DNA from: JABCPE02 sp963516675
GTDB taxonomy: Bacteria > Bacteroidota > Bacteroidia > Flavobacteriales > Weeksellaceae
Direction: 5' to 3'
Assembly: GCA_963516675.1 (NCBI GenBank)
Contig: CAUQBH010000003.1
Location: 1-64,000 of the forward strand
Length of the DNA stretch: 64,000 nt
Shown: in pieces, positions 17,826-25,557 of the stretch
How positions within the stretch are numbered: the first letter of the stretch is position 1
Layout of the letters: every line of letters starts with the position of its first letter
Made by a program: the position numbers and the translations under genes
The notes under the pieces: generated by a model
Seen by the model: the letters and a program-made list of their open reading frames with translations, nothing else
Told to the model about the DNA's origin: nothing
Databases searched by the model: none

Positions 17826-18650
17826 ATGGAATTAGGAAAAATACAAACGCTAACTGTCTCAGAACGAAATCATCAGGGCATTTATTTAGAAGATAAAAAT
17901 AAGGAAAAATGTTTTCTCCCAAAGATTTTTTCTGATGAAAGCTGGAATATAGGTGATGAAGTAGAAGTGTTTGTTTATCAGGATAATAACCAGTTGCAAG
18001 CAACTATAGAAACGCCATTCTGCCAAGTTGGGGAGTTTGCCGTTATGACCTGCACCCACACCCTTCCGAGTGGAGCTTTTATGGATTGGGGGATTATTAA
18101 GGATTTATTTATCCCTTATAAACAGCAGAAAACCAAGATAATAGAAGGAAAAAAATATTTAGTCTATGTCTATATCGATGAAGAAACGGGGCTTTTGACA
18201 GGGACGACTAAATTTAAAAGAAATCCACAGTATCAGGAACTTCCATTTAAAAAAGGTGATAAAGTTTCTCTCATTATGGGCAATGAATCTGAACTCGGCT
18301 GGAATGTCATCATCAATCAAAAATATATAGGATTGGTTTATTTTTCGGATATTTACAAAAAACTTTATCCATTTTCAGAGGAAGTAGGATACATCAAAAA
18401 CCTCCGAGAAGATGGGAAAATAGATGTTTCTTTGCAGCCAGAAGGATACCAGAATATGGATGAATTTAAGCAGAAAATATTAGAAAAACTGGAGCAGGGC
18501 TATGGGCTTTTGTATCTTTCTGATGAGTCTTCACCAGAGGAAATAAAGGAAGAACTGCAAATGAGCAAGAAAAACTTTAAAAAGGCTATCGGAGGGCTTT
18601 ATAAGGATAAAATCATAGAAATTTTAGATGATAGAATCAAGCTCTTGTAA
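17826..18650 (+). CDS. cvfB: CvfB-like S1 RNA-binding protein
   Basis: A 274-residue protein with repeated S1-like OB folds and a C-terminal winged helix (EEIKEELQMSKKNFKKAIGG), the layout of CvfB/YitL proteins. Visible blocks include GIYLEDKNKEKCFLP, GAFMDWGIIKDLFIPY, and GLVYFSDIYKKLYPFSE, which recur in the family. In Staphylococcus CvfB affects virulence gene expression through RNA binding; the role in Bacteroidota is not established. Probably translated from the same transcript as the EEP gene upstream. Confidence 0.82.
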   Translation: MELGKIQTLTVSERNHQGIYLEDKNKEKCFLPKIFSDESWNIGDEVEVFVYQDNNQLQATIETPFCQVGEFAVMTCTHTLPSGAFMDWGIIKDLFIPYKQQKTKIIEGKKYLVYVYIDEETGLLTGTTKFKRNPQYQELPFKKGDKVSLIMGNESELGWNVIINQKYIGLVYFSDIYKKLYPFSEEVGYIKNLREDGKIDVSLQPEGYQNMDEFKQKILEKLEQGYGLLYLSDESSPEEIKEELQMSKKNFKKAIGGLYKDKIIEILDDRIKLL

Positions 18651-18680
18651 ATATAAATTCATAAAAAGAATTATTTAATA

Positions 18681-19046
18681 ATGAAAAAAGTATTTTATCT
18701 AAAAACATGTAGCACCTGCAAGAGAATAATGTCTGAATTTGACCTTACAGACTGGGAAATCAGAGAACTGAAATCTGAGAATGTAACCAGCGAAGAACTT
18801 CAGGAAATGTACAAAATCACAGGAAGTTATGAGGCGCTTTTTAGTAAAAAATCTACACAGATAAAGGCGAGAGAAATAGATGTAAAAACACTGAAAGAAG
18901 AGGATTTTAGGGACTTGATTTTAGACCATTATAGTTTTCTGAAACGACCTGTTTTTCTTACCGAAAAAGAAATTTTCGTAGGAAGTGAGAAGAAAAATTT
19001 AGAAAACCTAAAAATATTCTTTGAAAATAAAAACGATACAAAATAA
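18681..19046 (+). CDS. ArsC/Spx-family thioredoxin-fold protein
   Basis: A 121-residue protein of the arsenate-reductase-like family. It opens MKKVFYLKTCSTCKR with a C10-x-x-C13 pair at the start of the first helix, then LKSENVTSEELQEMY and the FLKRPVFLTEKEIFVG block that includes the cis-Pro segment. The family includes ArsC and Spx/YffB. No ars genes are nearby, so an arsenate role is unproven; glutathione- or thiol-linked reduction is equally possible. Confidence 0.8.
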   Translation: MKKVFYLKTCSTCKRIMSEFDLTDWEIRELKSENVTSEELQEMYKITGSYEALFSKKSTQIKAREIDVKTLKEEDFRDLILDHYSFLKRPVFLTEKEIFVGSEKKNLENLKIFFENKNDTK

Positions 19047-19070
19047 AAGTAGAAATAATTTTAATTTGAT

Positions 19071-19078
19071 TAACTTTG
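19071..19078 (+). promoter_or_regulatory. Putative promoter -7 element (TAACTTTG)
   Basis: TAACTTTG lies 17 nt upstream of the aminotransferase start and matches TAnnTTTG. The TTG element is not clear. Confidence 0.4.
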
Positions 19079-19095
19079 TAAAAAATTGAATAAAA

Positions 19096-20283
19096 ATGGA
19101 AAAACTTTCTGATAGACTCAATAGACTGAGCTATTCCAAGACTTTTGTGATGACTAATAAAGCCAGAGAAATGAAAAGTCAAGGAATAGATGTGATAAGC
19201 CTTACACTGGGAGAACCTGATTTTGATGTTCCAGATAATATCAAACAAGCGGCGATAGATGCTATTCACCAAAACTACAGCCACTATTCGCCTGTTACAG
19301 GGTTTTTAGAACTTCGTGAGGCGGTTTGTAAAAAACTAAAAAGAGATAATAATCTTGACTACAAACCAAACCAAATCTGCGTTTCTAACGGAGCGAAACA
19401 ATCTATTTTCAATGTATTAGCTTCTGTTGTAAATGATGGTGATGAAGTAATCTTGCCAACGCCATACTGGGTAAGTTATGATGAAATGGTAAAAATGATG
19501 GGAGGTGTTTCTGTTTTTGTCAATACAACGATAGATACAGATTTCAAGATGACAGCGGCTCAGCTGGAAGCAGCGATTACTCCTAAAACTAAGGCATTGC
19601 TATTCAGCTCTCCATGTAACCCTTCTGGAAGTTTCTACGAAAGAGAAGAGTTGGAAGCTATTGCAAATGTTATCGCAAAATATCCGCAAATTACCATTAT
19701 TTCTGATGAAATCTACGAATTTATCAATTATGGTGGAAAACATACATCTATCGCCGAGTTTCCGCAAGTGTATGAGCAGACTGCTGTAATCAACGGAATG
19801 TCAAAGGCTTTCGCGATGACAGGATGGAGAATAGGTTACTCCGCGTGTCCTACTTGGCTTGCTGCCGCTTGTGACAAAGTGCAGGGACAGATGACTTCTG
19901 GAGCGAATACCATTGCGCAGAGAGCTTCTATCACAGCATTAGAGACCAATCCTTCTGAATACAAATACATGATTGATAGCTTTGAAAAGAGAAGAGAACT
20001 GGTTTTCAATCTTTTAAAAGAAATAAAAGGTTTCAAGATTAACAAACCAAAAGGAGCTTTTTATATGTTCCCAGATATTTCTCACTACATAGGTCAGACT
20101 TTGGATGGTGTGAAAATCAATGATTCTGATGACTTTGCGATGTATCTTTTGGAAAAAGCACATGTGGCAACAGTAGGCGGTGTTTCTTTCGGAGACAAAA
20201 ACTGTATCCGTTTTTCTTACGCAGCTTCAGAAGAGCAGCTGGTAGAGGCTATGAGAAGAATAAAAGAATTATTGAATAAATAA
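19096..20283 (+). CDS. PLP-dependent aspartate-type aminotransferase
   Basis: Fold-type I aminotransferase of subgroup I gamma (AspC/AspB-like), 395 residues. It has the N-terminal ISLTLGEPDFDVP block, the GAKQSIFNV cofactor-binding turn, SSPCNPSG, SDEIYE, and the catalytic lysine K237 in NGMSKAFAMTGWRIGY. The likely reaction is glutamate-oxaloacetate transamination, though aromatic or alanine substrates are possible. It is followed after 2 nt by the DUF4180-like gene, so the two share a transcript that ends at a terminator at 20653-20687. Confidence 0.9.
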   Translation: MEKLSDRLNRLSYSKTFVMTNKAREMKSQGIDVISLTLGEPDFDVPDNIKQAAIDAIHQNYSHYSPVTGFLELREAVCKKLKRDNNLDYKPNQICVSNGAKQSIFNVLASVVNDGDEVILPTPYWVSYDEMVKMMGGVSVFVNTTIDTDFKMTAAQLEAAITPKTKALLFSSPCNPSGSFYEREELEAIANVIAKYPQITIISDEIYEFINYGGKHTSIAEFPQVYEQTAVINGMSKAFAMTGWRIGYSACPTWLAAACDKVQGQMTSGANTIAQRASITALETNPSEYKYMIDSFEKRRELVFNLLKEIKGFKINKPKGAFYMFPDISHYIGQTLDGVKINDSDDFAMYLLEKAHVATVGGVSFGDKNCIRFSYAASEEQLVEAMRRIKELLNK

Positions 20284-20285
20284 AA

Positions 20286-20633
20286 ATGGAAATTAAAATC
20301 CATACGATTGATGACAGAAAAATTGCCGAAATCATATCGGATGATATTGTTTTACAGGCTGTTGAGGATGCTGTAGATTTGATAGGCAACATGTCTTATC
20401 AAGGGTTTGACAAGCTCATCATTCATGAAGAAAATATGATTTCAGATTTTTTCGAGTTAAAGAATAAAATCGCTGGAAATATCCTTCAAAAGTTTTCTCA
20501 ATATTCTATGCCATTAGCTATTATTGGTGATTTTGAGAAATATGAAAGTAAAAGTCTAAATGATTTTATCTTTGAGAGTAACAAAGGAAAGCAAATTAAT
20601 TTTGTTACTACTGTTGAAGATGGATTAAAATAA
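20286..20633 (+). CDS. DUF4180-like protein
   Basis: A 115-residue cytosolic protein. Segments FDKLIIHEENMISDFFELKNKIAGNILQK (start F61-ish, centre near residue 65) and the closing FIFESNKGKQINFV fit the DUF4180 family, whose function is unknown. It follows the aminotransferase by 2 nt and is the last gene before a strong terminator, which suggests co-expression rather than a functional link. Confidence 0.75.
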   Translation: MEIKIHTIDDRKIAEIISDDIVLQAVEDAVDLIGNMSYQGFDKLIIHEENMISDFFELKNKIAGNILQKFSQYSMPLAIIGDFEKYESKSLNDFIFESNKGKQINFVTTVEDGLK

Positions 20634-20652
20634 ATTTTATCTAAATAAAATT

Positions 20653-20687
20653 AACTTCGGCAAGGCATCGCTTTGTCGAAGTTTTTT
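20653..20687 (+). terminator. Intrinsic terminator
   Basis: A 14-bp stem with two or three G-T pairs (AACTTCGGCAAGGC with GCTTTGTCGAAGTT, loop ATC) runs into six T residues. It ends the aminotransferase-DUF4180 unit. Confidence 0.85.
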
Positions 20688-20690
20688 ATG

Positions 20691-20698
20691 TATTTTTG
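20691..20698 (+). promoter_or_regulatory. Putative rsmG promoter -7 element (TATTTTTG)
   Basis: TATTTTTG sits directly after the preceding terminator and 19 nt before the rsmG start. Confidence 0.5.
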
Positions 20699-20717
20699 TA
20701 AAAATCAATTCTAAAAA

Positions 20718-21353
20718 ATGTCTGTATCACTTATTTTAAAATATTTTCCAGAAATCACTGATGAACAAAAACAGCAGTTTGAAAAACTGGAACAGCTCTA
20801 CACCGAATGGAACGAGAAAATAAATGTCATTTCCCGAAAAGATATGGATGGGCTTTATGAAAAGCACATTCTGCATTCGCTCGGAATTGCCAAAGTAATG
20901 CCTTTTGCTGATGGTACAAAGGTACTGGATGTCGGCACAGGAGGCGGTTTTCCTGGGATTCCGCTGGCTATCCTTTTTCCAGAGGTGAGTTTTACGCTGA
21001 TAGATTCCATCGGCAAGAAAATAAAAGTGGTGGAAGCTGTTTCGGAGGGACTTGGGCTGAAAAATGTGACCGCAGTGTATGGAAGAGCTGAAAAACTGAA
21101 AGAAAAGTTTCATTTTGTGGTGAGCAGGGCTGTTACCCAGATGCCTGAGTTTTTGCGATGGCTGAAAGGAAAATTTGAAAAGGAACAGTTCAATGAAAAG
21201 TACAACGGGGTGCTTTACCTCAAAGGAGGAGATTTGGCGGAGGAACTAGCAGGGCTTCGCTGTGAGATTTTTCAGCTGAAAAATTATTTTGAAGAAGAAT
21301 TTTTCGATACCAAAAAAGTGGTGTATTTGTCAAAAGGGAATTTTAATTCGTAG
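20718..21353 (+). CDS. rsmG: 16S rRNA (guanine-527-N7)-methyltransferase
   Basis: SAM-dependent methyltransferase of 211 residues that modifies G527 in the 530 loop of 16S rRNA. The N-terminal WNEKINVISRKD and HILHSL blocks and the SAM-binding VLDVGTGGGFPGIPL (D71, G73-G77) are diagnostic for RsmG/GidB. Mutations in this gene give low-level streptomycin resistance in many bacteria; no lesion is visible here. Single-gene unit between a terminator and a convergent small membrane gene. Confidence 0.95.
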   Translation: MSVSLILKYFPEITDEQKQQFEKLEQLYTEWNEKINVISRKDMDGLYEKHILHSLGIAKVMPFADGTKVLDVGTGGGFPGIPLAILFPEVSFTLIDSIGKKIKVVEAVSEGLGLKNVTAVYGRAEKLKEKFHFVVSRAVTQMPEFLRWLKGKFEKEQFNEKYNGVLYLKGGDLAEELAGLRCEIFQLKNYFEEEFFDTKKVVYLSKGNFNS

Positions 21354-21361
21354 TGATTTAA

Positions 21362-21667
21362 TTATAAGTTTTTAAGTCGCCAAATACAGAAAAACATAAA
21401 TGTAAGAATTAACATAATTAAAAGTAAATACCATTTATTCTTTGTCCAAAAACATTTGATGTAGATGTAGACTAAAAAGAAGAAGCTAAATACAAGAGCA
21501 TATAAAGGGAGGAAAATGAATAGAACAATAAGTGGTAATAAATCTAATCCCTCATCATTACTACTTAGTAATAGAAAAAAAAGTATAATAAAAAAAATAC
21601 CCACCAATGCGATAATATAAATCAGAGTATCACGCAATACTGGTTTTAATTCTTTTTTAAATTTCAT
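21362..21667 (-). CDS. Small membrane protein of unknown function
   Basis: A frame of 101 residues from the ATG at 21667 (MKFKKELKPVLRDTL). An earlier in-frame ATG at 21718 would add 17 residues that look non-coding. Three hydrophobic segments are visible, near residues 14-33, 44-68 and 79-94. No known family is recognised. It occupies the otherwise empty space between rsmG and the nuclease gene, which supports its being real, but evidence is limited to its hydrophobic pattern. Confidence 0.5.
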   Translation of the reverse strand: MKFKKELKPVLRDTLIYIIALVGIFFIILFFLLLSSNDEGLDLLPLIVLFIFLPLYALVFSFFFLVYIYIKCFWTKNKWYLLLIMLILTFMFFCIWRLKNL

Positions 21668-21728
21668 TGAAAAATGATATGAATATACAAAATTATGAAA
21701 AATATGGTAAAATGGCATTCAATTAAAT

Positions 21729-21759
21729 TTGAGTGTCATTTTTTTTAGTTTTATCTTTG
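21729..21759 (+). promoter_or_regulatory. Promoter: TTG-N20-TATCTTTG
   Basis: TTG at 21729-21731 and TATCTTTG at 21752-21759 fit the consensus. The nuclease start codon is 19 nt downstream. Confidence 0.55.
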
Positions 21760-21777
21760 TAGGAAATAAAAAAATAG

Positions 21778-24459
21778 ATGAAATTTCTCTCAAAAATTAT
21801 TTCGGAATTATTATCAAAAACTTCGGATTTATCCCAGACTGTAGTCGTTTTACCAGGGAAAAGACCCGTAGTTTTTTTGAAACAAATCCTAAAAGAGCAG
21901 AAATACGAAGGTTTTTTGCCTGAGTTTTTTACTGTGGATGAATTGATTAAGAAAATATCTGGAAAACAGCACATTCAGGGAATATCTCTGTGGCTTTTTG
22001 GGTATGATGTTTATAAGAAAATTTATCCCGAAGAAACTTTGGAAAACTTCCTAAAATGGTTTCCTACTTTGCTGAAAGACTGGGATGATATGCTCAAATT
22101 CGGCGAAGAGGACAAGGCTGTTTTAGAATATATGCTTGACGATGAGCGAATTAAAAACTGGGGCGAAACGCTGGGGGATGGAGATAATGCAAGGAAACGA
22201 AATCTTAATTTTTGGAAAAAGATGAATGTTTTTTTACCTAAATTAAAGGAAAATCTCCAAGCAAAAGGCTGGGTGACTGATGGGATGATTCACGAAATGG
22301 TAAGAGAGAAAATAAGCGATTTTGCAGAGGAAACGGAAACAAAATTTGTTTTTTGTGGTTTCAATGCGCTTACGCCTTTGGAGGAAAAACTGATTCGAGA
22401 ACTGCTCCAAAAAGGAAAAGCAGAATGCTTTTTCCAAGCGGATGAATATTACATAAAAGACCTAAAACAGGAGGCTGGAAAGTTTCTGAGAAAGCATATG
22501 CACTGGAAGGAATTTAATGAAAACCGAAAATTCCAGTGGATAGAAAATAGTTTTTGTGAAGAGAAAAACATCAAGGTTTATGAGGTTGCAGGGAATGTAG
22601 CCCAAACCAAAATTCTGCCTGAAATTTTACAAGAAATTCCAAAAGAAAATTATTCTAAAACGGCGGTTGTTTTATTAGATGAAAACCTGCTTCTGCCGAG
22701 TCTGGATGCGGTGAGTTTTGTGGATAATCTGAATATCACGATGGGATTTCCTATCAAAAATCTTGGTTTCAGCGGGGCTGTTAAGAAGCTTTTTTACTTA
22801 CAAAAACAGCTTGAAAAAAATGATAAATCCTACTATTATTTAGATGTTTTTTCGGTTTTGGAGGAGTTCCCAGATAATGAAGAAGATAGAAAAATAATAG
22901 ACCAATTCACGGCTAAAATAGAAGGCGAAAACATTGTTTATATTTCGAAAAAAATGATGCAGGAGCATTTGGGTGAGCTTTCTTATTTTCGGCTTTTTGA
23001 GAAGAGAGCAGCTGCTGAACTGCTGGAAGATTTGTCTAATTTTTGTTATCAACTGAAATTCAGAGAAATAGATGATATTTTATATGAAAATGTTTCTCTT
23101 TTCGAAACGACATTTAAGATTCTAAAAAATCATATGAAAGACTATGATTTTGAGATTTCTATAGATGCGCTGGAGGTTTTGATGAATCAGCTTGTCAATT
23201 CAGAAAACTTGGATTTTCAGGGCGAACCACTTGAGGGACTGCAGTTTATGGGGCTTTTAGAAACTCGTCTTTTGGATTTTGAAAATATTATTCTGCTTTC
23301 TGTAAATGAAGGAAAACTGCCGCTGGGAAATACGCAGAATACCTATCTTCCGTTTGATGTGAGAAGGAATTTTGGGCTGAATACTTTTTTGGAAAATGAT
23401 AGTATTTATGCCTACCATTTCTACCGTTTGCTGCAAAATTCTAAAAATATCTATCTGTTATACAATGCTTTAGGTTCTGGAGTGAATACGGGCGAGAAAA
23501 GTAGATTTATCACCCAAATGGAAATGGAAAGTCCTCATAAAATGGAGCATATCGTGATAGAAAACACCTCTGAACCGATTTTGCAGGAGCCGATAATCAT
23601 AGAAAAAACAGAAAAAGTTTTAGAGAAACTAAATGAATGGAAGGGCAGGATTTCAGCATCGCATTTGATTTCTTACCTTTATAATCCGATTGATTTTTAC
23701 TTGAATAACATCTTAAAAGCAAGGGAAACGGAGGAGATAGAAGAAGAACTTTCGCAGCTAAACTATGGGAATTTGGTGCATTATGCTTTGGAGGAGTTGT
23801 ATGGAGAAATAAAAGGTAAAATCTTGAAAGAGAATGATATAGAAGATTTAAAACCAAAAATAGATGAAGCGATTAAGGAGGCGATTTCTAAACTTAAACA
23901 CCAGCCAGAGCTCTATGAACGAGGAATGAACTACATTCATAAATCTATGGCAGCCAAGGTGATAGAGCATATTTTAAATTATGATTTAGGTTTAATTAAA
24001 GCTGGTAACTCTTTAGAAATCATAAGTTTAGAAAATGGTATTAATGCTGAGTTTTTGCCGGATGAAAATGGAGGAAAAATTAATTTTGTTGGTTATATAG
24101 ACCGTATAGATCGCCTAAATGGGGTGTTGCGAGTGATAGATTTTAAAACTGCAAAAGCTAAAAATCTTTCCATGAAACCAAAGGAGGAAAAATTGGAAGA
24201 TTTCATAAGCAGTGCGGACAGCAAACAGGCTTTACAGCTGAGTATTTATGCGTATATGGTGCTGCATAACGAAAAGTTTTCTGTCAATCAGCTGCAATGC
24301 GGCATTTGGAGTTTTGCGGAAATAGGGAAGGGAGTTCAGACTTTGAAGATTTATGATAATGAAAATATTGACAATGAGAATGTTAGCATCTGTATGAATT
24401 CCATTAAAAACATTATTTTAGAAATATTAAATCCTGAAATTCCGTTTAAAGAAAACTAA
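21778..24459 (+). CDS. PD-(D/E)XK nuclease, AddB-like recombination protein
   Basis: An 893-residue protein with the layout of AddB-type subunits. The N-terminal region looks like an inactivated helicase (VVVLPGKRPVVFLKQIL, no good Walker A), the middle has the PLGNTQNTYLPFDVRR block seen in AddB-like proteins, and the C-terminus has a PD-(D/E)XK nuclease: YGNLVHYALEEL, then VIDFKTAK with catalytic D788 and K790. It should act with an AddA/RecB-like helicase in double-strand break repair; no partner is in the window. The HD-domain gene follows after 1 nt. Confidence 0.85.
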   Translation: MKFLSKIISELLSKTSDLSQTVVVLPGKRPVVFLKQILKEQKYEGFLPEFFTVDELIKKISGKQHIQGISLWLFGYDVYKKIYPEETLENFLKWFPTLLKDWDDMLKFGEEDKAVLEYMLDDERIKNWGETLGDGDNARKRNLNFWKKMNVFLPKLKENLQAKGWVTDGMIHEMVREKISDFAEETETKFVFCGFNALTPLEEKLIRELLQKGKAECFFQADEYYIKDLKQEAGKFLRKHMHWKEFNENRKFQWIENSFCEEKNIKVYEVAGNVAQTKILPEILQEIPKENYSKTAVVLLDENLLLPSLDAVSFVDNLNITMGFPIKNLGFSGAVKKLFYLQKQLEKNDKSYYYLDVFSVLEEFPDNEEDRKIIDQFTAKIEGENIVYISKKMMQEHLGELSYFRLFEKRAAAELLEDLSNFCYQLKFREIDDILYENVSLFETTFKILKNHMKDYDFEISIDALEVLMNQLVNSENLDFQGEPLEGLQFMGLLETRLLDFENIILLSVNEGKLPLGNTQNTYLPFDVRRNFGLNTFLENDSIYAYHFYRLLQNSKNIYLLYNALGSGVNTGEKSRFITQMEMESPHKMEHIVIENTSEPILQEPIIIEKTEKVLEKLNEWKGRISASHLISYLYNPIDFYLNNILKARETEEIEEELSQLNYGNLVHYALEELYGEIKGKILKENDIEDLKPKIDEAIKEAISKLKHQPELYERGMNYIHKSMAAKVIEHILNYDLGLIKAGNSLEIISLENGINAEFLPDENGGKINFVGYIDRIDRLNGVLRVIDFKTAKAKNLSMKPKEEKLEDFISSADSKQALQLSIYAYMVLHNEKFSVNQLQCGIWSFAEIGKGVQTLKIYDNENIDNENVSICMNSIKNIILEILNPEIPFKEN

Positions 24460-24460
24460 A

Positions 24461-25111
24461 ATGAACCAAAATATATCTCTGACCATAGATTTTGTAAAGA
24501 AAACCTTGGAAGGAGCAGAGGCAGGGCATGATTGGTTCCATACCGAACGGGTTTGGCGACTTGCAAGACTCATTGCCAAAACAGAAAACTGCAATCAAGA
24601 AATTGTGGAAATTTCGGCTTTATTACACGATATTGCCGATCCAAAATTTTATAACGGAAATGAAACCTTGGCGCTTGAGATTTCAGAGAAATTCCTTAAT
24701 GAAATAGGAGTGGAGGCTCAGGTAATAGAGCAGATTTTATTTGTCATCAAACATATTTCCTTTAAAAATAAAGGCGAAACGATAGAAAAGACCAAAGAGC
24801 TTGAAATCGTGCAGGATGCGGATAGACTGGATGCGATGGGGGCTATCGGCATAGCGCGGACTTTTAATTTTGGAGGGTATAAAAATAATCCAATTTACAA
24901 TCCTGATATTCAGCCGAATGTCCATCAGACCAAGGAAGAATATAAAAAATCTAACGGCACGACAATCAATCATTTTTATGAAAAACTGCTCCTGCTGAAA
25001 AACCTTATGAATACTGATAAAGGCAGGGAATTAGCAGAGGGAAGGCATAGTTTTATGCTGGTGTTTTTGGAGCAGTTTTATAAAGAATGGAATTCGGGCT
25101 TAGATGTTTGA
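24461..25111 (+). CDS. HD-domain phosphohydrolase (YedJ-like)
   Basis: A 216-residue metal-dependent phosphohydrolase. Metal-binding motifs are H27 in DWFHTERVW, H56-D57 in ALLHDIADPK and the later QDADRLDAMGAIGIART block, the arrangement of small HD proteins such as YedJ. The substrate, probably a nucleotide, is not known. It is tightly coupled to the nuclease gene upstream and its last 12 bp overlap the 3' end of the convergent DUF4286-like gene. Confidence 0.88.
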   Translation: MNQNISLTIDFVKKTLEGAEAGHDWFHTERVWRLARLIAKTENCNQEIVEISALLHDIADPKFYNGNETLALEISEKFLNEIGVEAQVIEQILFVIKHISFKNKGETIEKTKELEIVQDADRLDAMGAIGIARTFNFGGYKNNPIYNPDIQPNVHQTKEEYKKSNGTTINHFYEKLLLLKNLMNTDKGRELAEGRHSFMLVFLEQFYKEWNSGLDV

Positions 25112-25408
25112 TTCTATTTTGTTTAGAAAAGTATTGAAAATCAATACACTTTCGCTGAATTTATCAAAAATTTTATTTGAAATATGCGGAAGTTCGTTTT
25201 CTAAAAAATAAATTCTATCCGATTGATTATCAAAGAATAATAAAATATTGGTGTTTTTGCCTTCGGAGAGCATTTCTGATTCAACCTCGGAAATGATGTA
25301 TTTCCTGCTGAAGTTTTTGATAATCGTTAAAAGTTCTTCTTCCAAAAAGGAATTCCAATCATTTATCTTGTGTTCTTCCGTATGAAAAGTGATGCTGAGT
25401 ATTGCCAT
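25100..25408 (-). CDS. DUF4286-like protein
   Basis: A 102-residue cytosolic protein starting MAILSITFHTEEHKINDW. The EWENF-like opening, ISEVESEMLSEGKNTNILLFFDN and the final LIFNTFLNK segment fit the Bacteroidota DUF4286 family. Function is unknown. It is divergent from gyrA and overlaps the HD-domain gene by 12 bp at their 3' ends. The 149-nt gap to gyrA is AT-rich and shows no clear promoter for either gene. Confidence 0.72.
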   Translation of the reverse strand: MAILSITFHTEEHKINDWNSFLEEELLTIIKNFSRKYIISEVESEMLSEGKNTNILLFFDNQSDRIYFLENELPHISNKIFDKFSESVLIFNTFLNKIESNI

Positions 25409-25557
25409 TTTTGTGAAATTTTTAACTTAATTTTTTTTGTAAAAGTAATCAAATTTTCATAAATTGCCATGTTATTTATTTCTCATCGCAGAAAAGAAAA
25501 AATAGATGTAAATAGTGGTGCATAAAGCACTGATTCATATAACTTTAATAAAAATAA